A model generated the notes under the pieces. The model saw only the letters and a list, made by a program, of their open reading frames with translations, did not search any database and was not told where the DNA came from. From positions 5,515,329-5,579,328 of the forward strand of contig PTEX01000032.1 in assembly GCA_003342815.1 (NCBI GenBank): 64,000 nucleotides of DNA, in the 5' to 3' direction. Origin of the DNA: Eudromia elegans. Its lineage: Eukaryota; Chordata; Aves; Tinamiformes; Tinamidae. Shown here in pieces: positions 60,601-64,000 of this stretch (positions within the stretch are counted from its first letter, which is position 1; every line of letters starts with the position of its first letter). A program made the position numbers and the translations under genes.

Positions 60601-61166
60601 AATGTCCAATGAGCACTAATCAGTTTGCCTTACTCCGTTAAAAGAGTTTGCTTTTAATTCTTTTGCTTGAGTTTCCCAAAACCCACATTGTCTAAAGCGA
60701 GTTAGACAGCTACCCCTACAGATGTTGTGAGATTCTTGCTGGGCCCTGCTTCGTTCTGGCGACAGCTGCAGCACCGACATTTCTCCAGCTCAATGCCAGT
60801 GCTGTCCGCGGCAGGGGAGGGCTCTCGAGTTCCCTCCTCAGGTCTGCTACTACTTAATCAAGACAGTCAAATCCCCTGGCACACCGTGGCGTTTGTATAT
60901 GGCCTTCCTTACTCGTCTTCAGATGTGCGAGTTTTTAAAATTGTTGTCTGGAGTAGGTTACATCTCTCGTGTGTGTTAGATCGAACCAAAGAAGCCTCCA
61001 GCCATGCCCAAATGCTGCTCCTAAAGCCTGCCTTCCAGTCCTTACTAAATCCCTGCAGGATTAAATGTATTAACTTTTTTATTTTTGTACAGTTTCTAAC
61101 TGATTTTTGCTAGTGATGTTAATTGAATTAAGTTTATTTGGGGAGTCTGAGTATCTACTCCATTTA

Positions 61167-61172
61167 AATAAA
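61167..61172 (+). terminator. Candidate proximal poly(A) signal AATAAA
   Basis: AATAAA followed 22 nt later by a genome-encoded A-rich tract (61194-61239). It could be a real cleavage signal, but cDNA ends here could also come from internal priming on the A tract. Confidence 0.4.
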
Positions 61173-61193
61173 CTGGTGACTTTTATGTTGGAG

Positions 61194-61207
61194 AAAAAAA
61201 AAAAAAG

Positions 61208-61239
<32 letters not shown>
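61194..61239. repeat. A-rich tract, 46 nt with one G
   Basis: A13-G-A32 lies inside the presumed 3' UTR, immediately downstream of an AATAAA. It may be a simple A run or the tail of an old retroposed copy. Confidence 0.95.
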
Positions 61240-61241
<2 letters not shown>

Positions 61242-61356
61242 AAACCCAAAGTGTGCCTCTAAGATTTAAGGGTTTCTGGTTACATTTATTCTTAAGACCA
61301 GCAATGATTCTTTATATACAAAGATATGTTTTCCTCGTTTTTTATTACTGTTAAAA

Positions 61357-61369
61357 AATAAAGAATAAA
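61357..61369 (+). terminator. Paired AATAAA poly(A) signals
   Basis: Two AATAAA hexamers separated by one G (61357-61362 and 61364-61369), followed by a C/T-rich stretch. Candidate intermediate poly(A) site. Confidence 0.4.
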
Positions 61370-61937
61370 ACCTCTTTCTTTGCTCTGGACCCAGTAATTG
61401 CGCTGGTACATAAACGCACTGAGAATACAAACTTTTGTTTGAAACTTTTGTAACAACTTATGACTGTTTTTGTATATCAAAGTTGATTCTTTTCAAAATA
61501 TTTGGATCTAGTTTCTAAGTTATTTTAGTGTTTTATATGTTACAAAAAAAAATTACTTTGAATTGTTCACCAGCATCTTGAGTTATCTGTAATGCAATGG
61601 TGACACAATAGGCTTAAAGCTACCTGGAGTAGCTTGTTGGGCCTCTCTTTCTTCCTTCCTTCCTTAGTAACTTGATTGATTACAATAATATCACAGATTA
61701 CCTGAAACCCCTTCCTTTATAACTAGATCCTCTTTCCTTCCACATTTAATTGCTATTAGTGTGAAGAAACTGTTGAAATGGGCATTTTAATATAAGTATG
61801 GCTTAAAAAAATAAAAATGAGGGGGAAAAAAACAAAAAAAAATAGAAGGTTATCTGTGGGTCTGTGAGATATGGCTGTGGAAAGATATTGTAGTAGTTTT
61901 AACACTATTGTTATTACCTTTTAAATCATTTATCCAA

Positions 61938-61943
61938 TAAAAT
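61938..61943 (+). terminator. Likely distal poly(A) signal of AMMECR1
   Basis: AATAAA followed within 25-80 nt by T-rich and GT-rich sequence (about 61965-62023, including TTGTGTGG and TTGTTTG). That matches the CPSF plus CstF layout better than any other hexamer in the UTR. Confidence 0.55.
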
Positions 61944-62023
61944 AAGGAAAAAGAATCACCATTTCTTTTTATGTTTCTCTCCTTAATTGTGTGGCTTGGT
62001 AAGTTGTTTGTTTTTGGTTTTGT

Positions 62024-62051
62024 CATCTGAAATTAGTAGTAATTTCAGATG
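62024..62051. repeat. Perfect 12-bp inverted repeat, 4-nt loop
   Basis: CATCTGAAATTA (62024-62035) and its exact reverse complement (62040-62051) flank the loop GTAG. It lies about 80 bp after the likely distal poly(A) signal. Confidence 0.95.
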
Positions 62052-63051
62052 CTAATAATGCTAGGAATATTTCCCTGTGATTAACTCAGTCTTTTCATTT
62101 TGCCTACTGTAGGAAGAAATTGGACAGGGGCAGCTTGCAGTCTAATTCAGAAGTGAGTCACTGAACACCCCAGCTTATATCAGCATTTCAGGTCCAGTTT
62201 TGTACTTCTTATGTCTAACTTTAAACACTGAATTATGTCCATTATTAGTCCTCTTACTCTGAGAGCTGGAAGTAGTTTTAACTCATTTTAAAAAAATACA
62301 GCTTAATTGCAGAACCAGTTAAACAGGTGTGACTGATACACTTCCCTGCAATACAACAGGAACACTATTCAACAGGATAAAAAGTATTAAGTTAAAGCAA
62401 AATTTATATCCAATAATATCTTTGAGTAAATAACCTTAGTATACTTTGTTCATATTATTCTCACAGTAGAAAGTGTAATTTCAAGGAATATGAAGTTTTT
62501 TTAAAAAAAATGCTAACAGAAAATATCTGTGTACTCTTTCAGTGTTGAATATTGATGCAAACATTACTCCACTTGCTTGAAGCTTCTACATGGGAGATAA
62601 AAATTATCTCTGCAGGGAAGAGCTCCTTAAGTAATAACTTAAATTGTCATCTTAGCATGCTACAGATTTTAGTCTGAATTTGGTAATACCTATCTCGAAC
62701 TTGCAGTCCACTGCGATGTAGACTTAGTGAAACTTCCTATAAACTATTTTCTGCTGCTGGCAGCTTACCTGTGTTGATATTAAACAGTGGAAGGCTGCCT
62801 TATGTATTAGAGTTGTAGAGAGATTTAGAGAATAACTAGCAGCAGGAACTAGATAAAGAAATCCCTTAATGGTCCTCAGGTTTCCATAAAGCACTTTATA
62901 CTAGACTTCTGCTCCAGCTGTTGTATCAGTCTTTACATTGTTGCAGAGAAATGAAGCTGGGGAATTGATTCTGATCGCAGTCTGCTGAAAGCCTTCTACA
63001 ATGCACATAATACACAACTCCAGTCAGAAAGGTAGTATTTATACTTCATAC

Positions 63052-63075
63052 TCATATTCAATACTTTGAATATGA
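63052..63075. repeat. Perfect 10-bp inverted repeat, 4-nt loop
   Basis: TCATATTCAA (63052-63061) and TTGAATATGA (63066-63075) flank the loop TACT. Confidence 0.95.
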
Positions 63076-63900
63076 ATATGCAAGATATTCAGTATTTTTT
63101 CTTTCCAGAAATGATATTTGTTAAGAAGCTTATACAGTTACATGTTTGCTGGTCTGAGGACAACAGTGCAACACAACACTATTGCAGGCATACTTAAATG
63201 TCCCTTAACTACTGACAGAAACATTTGTGAAGTACATTAGAGAAGCGACTTCAGTACCTTTGGAGCAATTTCTGGACAAAGGTTTAGGCCGAAATTGTAA
63301 GTACATGTTCTGTTACAGTCTCTGTTCTTCTACTGAAGTGGCACAGGACAGGAACCATGTAACATTCTCCACAAAAGCTGTGGCAAGTACAAGAAGTAGT
63401 GCACAAATTACCTCTTATTTTCAGAATTCAGACACAATCAAATGGAAAGGAGAATATAGAGAGATGTACTTTACCCTGGGCTTTTTATCCTTAAGATATG
63501 GACAAGAACTATTTAAGCACGGATTACAGGATCTGTCAGAAAGGTAGATTCAGGTTTCTCTTGTCACAATGACCAGATATGAGACATGAGTTCTACTTAA
63601 TATTCAGACTATCCAGAAATCCTGATAATCATTGTTCTCCTTTGACAGGACTGACTTAAGATGCAGTGTAGACCAGGCCTGGCATTACAGACAGCTTAGA
63701 TATAGAATAAATGTTCTTATCTGACTGATAATTAGCTGTCAAATATTCAGGGCCTCTTAGGAATCTACTAGCCTTACAAATTGAAGTGGGAATTCAAAGT
63801 CGGTTTTCTTTACTAGTTTTAGAGAGTCATAACCAAGATACACAGTGCCTGGGATATACCTAGAATAACACCACCACTCTACACTGTTCCTTAAAATGCA

Positions 63901-63906
63901 TTTATT
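63901..63906 (-). terminator. Candidate minus-strand poly(A) signal of a convergent gene
   Basis: TTTATT on the plus strand is AATAAA on the minus strand. Downstream on that strand (to the left, about 63865-63885) the sequence is GT-rich (GTGTAGAGTGGTGGTGTT), as expected of a cleavage-stimulation element. In human, TMEM164 ends tail-to-tail with AMMECR1, so 63885-64000 could be the end of the TMEM164 3' UTR. No coding sequence of it is in the window, so the assignment is inference. Confidence 0.35.
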
Positions 63907-64000
63907 TGTTTTAATATAAAGATTTAACAACTATTTGCCCAGCAACCTGGACCTAGGATGCAACAACAAAAAAGAACATTGGACCAAAATACAAAAACAA

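Larger units (their letters stand above)
57687..61960 (+). other. AMMECR1: AMMECR1 3' UTR (long; end inferred)
   Basis: No splice acceptor or new coding sequence is needed after the stop. The mammalian AMMECR1 mRNA has a 3' UTR of several kilobases, as I recall. AATAAA hexamers occur at 58611, 58814, 59508, 59965, 61167, 61357, 61364, 61810 and 61938. The last has the best downstream context, with T- and GT-rich sequence at about 61965-62023, so cleavage is placed near 61960. Earlier signals, chiefly 61167 and the 61357/61364 pair, could give shorter transcripts. The stretch 60690-61190 is unusually GC- and CpG-bearing for a 3' UTR and holds a 128-codon open frame (60727-61113) that I take as non-coding. 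Confidence 0.7.
61961..63884. other. Intergenic interval downstream of AMMECR1
   Basis: AT-rich sequence with no recognised exon, RNA gene or transposon. It holds two perfect hairpins (62024-62051 and 63052-63075). A 106-codon plus-strand open frame at 63227-63547 has no family resemblance and no splice or promoter context. If the neighbouring gene is convergent, as TMEM164 is in human, this is a short tail-to-tail spacer. Confidence 0.6.

Noticed and set aside
60727-61113. 128-codon open frame in the presumed 3' UTR
   Set aside because: No family resemblance and a GC-rich local composition that lengthens chance frames; kept only as part of the 3' UTR finding.
63227-63547. 106-codon plus-strand open frame near the right end
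   Set aside because: Starts at an arbitrary ATG, has no recognisable motif, no promoter or splice context, and composition is like the surrounding spacer. A translated search would decide.

Overview
This window is nuclear DNA of a vertebrate, most likely a bird. It has small phase-matched exons separated by kilobase-scale AT-rich introns, GT-AG splice sites and AATAAA poly(A) signals. It also carries CR1 LINE remnants whose 3' ends have the avian-type sequence. There is no prokaryotic, plasmid or phage organisation.

Only one gene is supported: the 3' half of AMMECR1 on the + strand. Five exons (22260-22370, 47054-47168, 53785-53875, 55633-55729, 57572-57686) splice in phase. They give 529 nt of coding sequence, which is the last base of one codon, 175 further residues and a TGA stop. 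The product covers most of the AMMECR1 domain, including its LRGCIG signature in the first exon of the window. It ends in a His-rich C-terminus that separates AMMECR1 from its paralogue AMMECR1L. The first coding exon (N-terminus, promoter, CpG island) is not here and should lie upstream, so 1-22259 is read as the tail of intron 1.

Layout: 1-22259 is intron 1 (no exon seen; homopolymers and microsatellites). 22371-47053 is intron 2, about 24.7 kb, holding two adjacent minus-strand CR1 fragments at about 31918-33028, several perfect short inverted repeats, and GC-bearing low-repeat stretches that could be conserved non-coding elements. 47169-53784 is intron 3, which contains the only assembly gap (47991-48009, between poly(T) tracts). 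53876-55632 and 55730-57571 are introns 4 and 5, the latter with a local CpG cluster. 57687 to about 61960 is a long 3' UTR with several AATAAA signals, the best terminal candidate being at 61938. The last 2 kb is intergenic. A minus-strand AATAAA at 63901-63906 may be the end of a convergent neighbour; in human the tail-to-tail neighbour is TMEM164.

Nearly all open reading frames outside the five exons look like chance frames. No previously undescribed system was found. The points worth checking are small: an in-frame cassette exon carrying the signature motif, a weak splice donor, perfect hairpins, a genome-encoded A46 tract just after a poly(A) signal, the gap artefact, and possible conserved non-coding elements.
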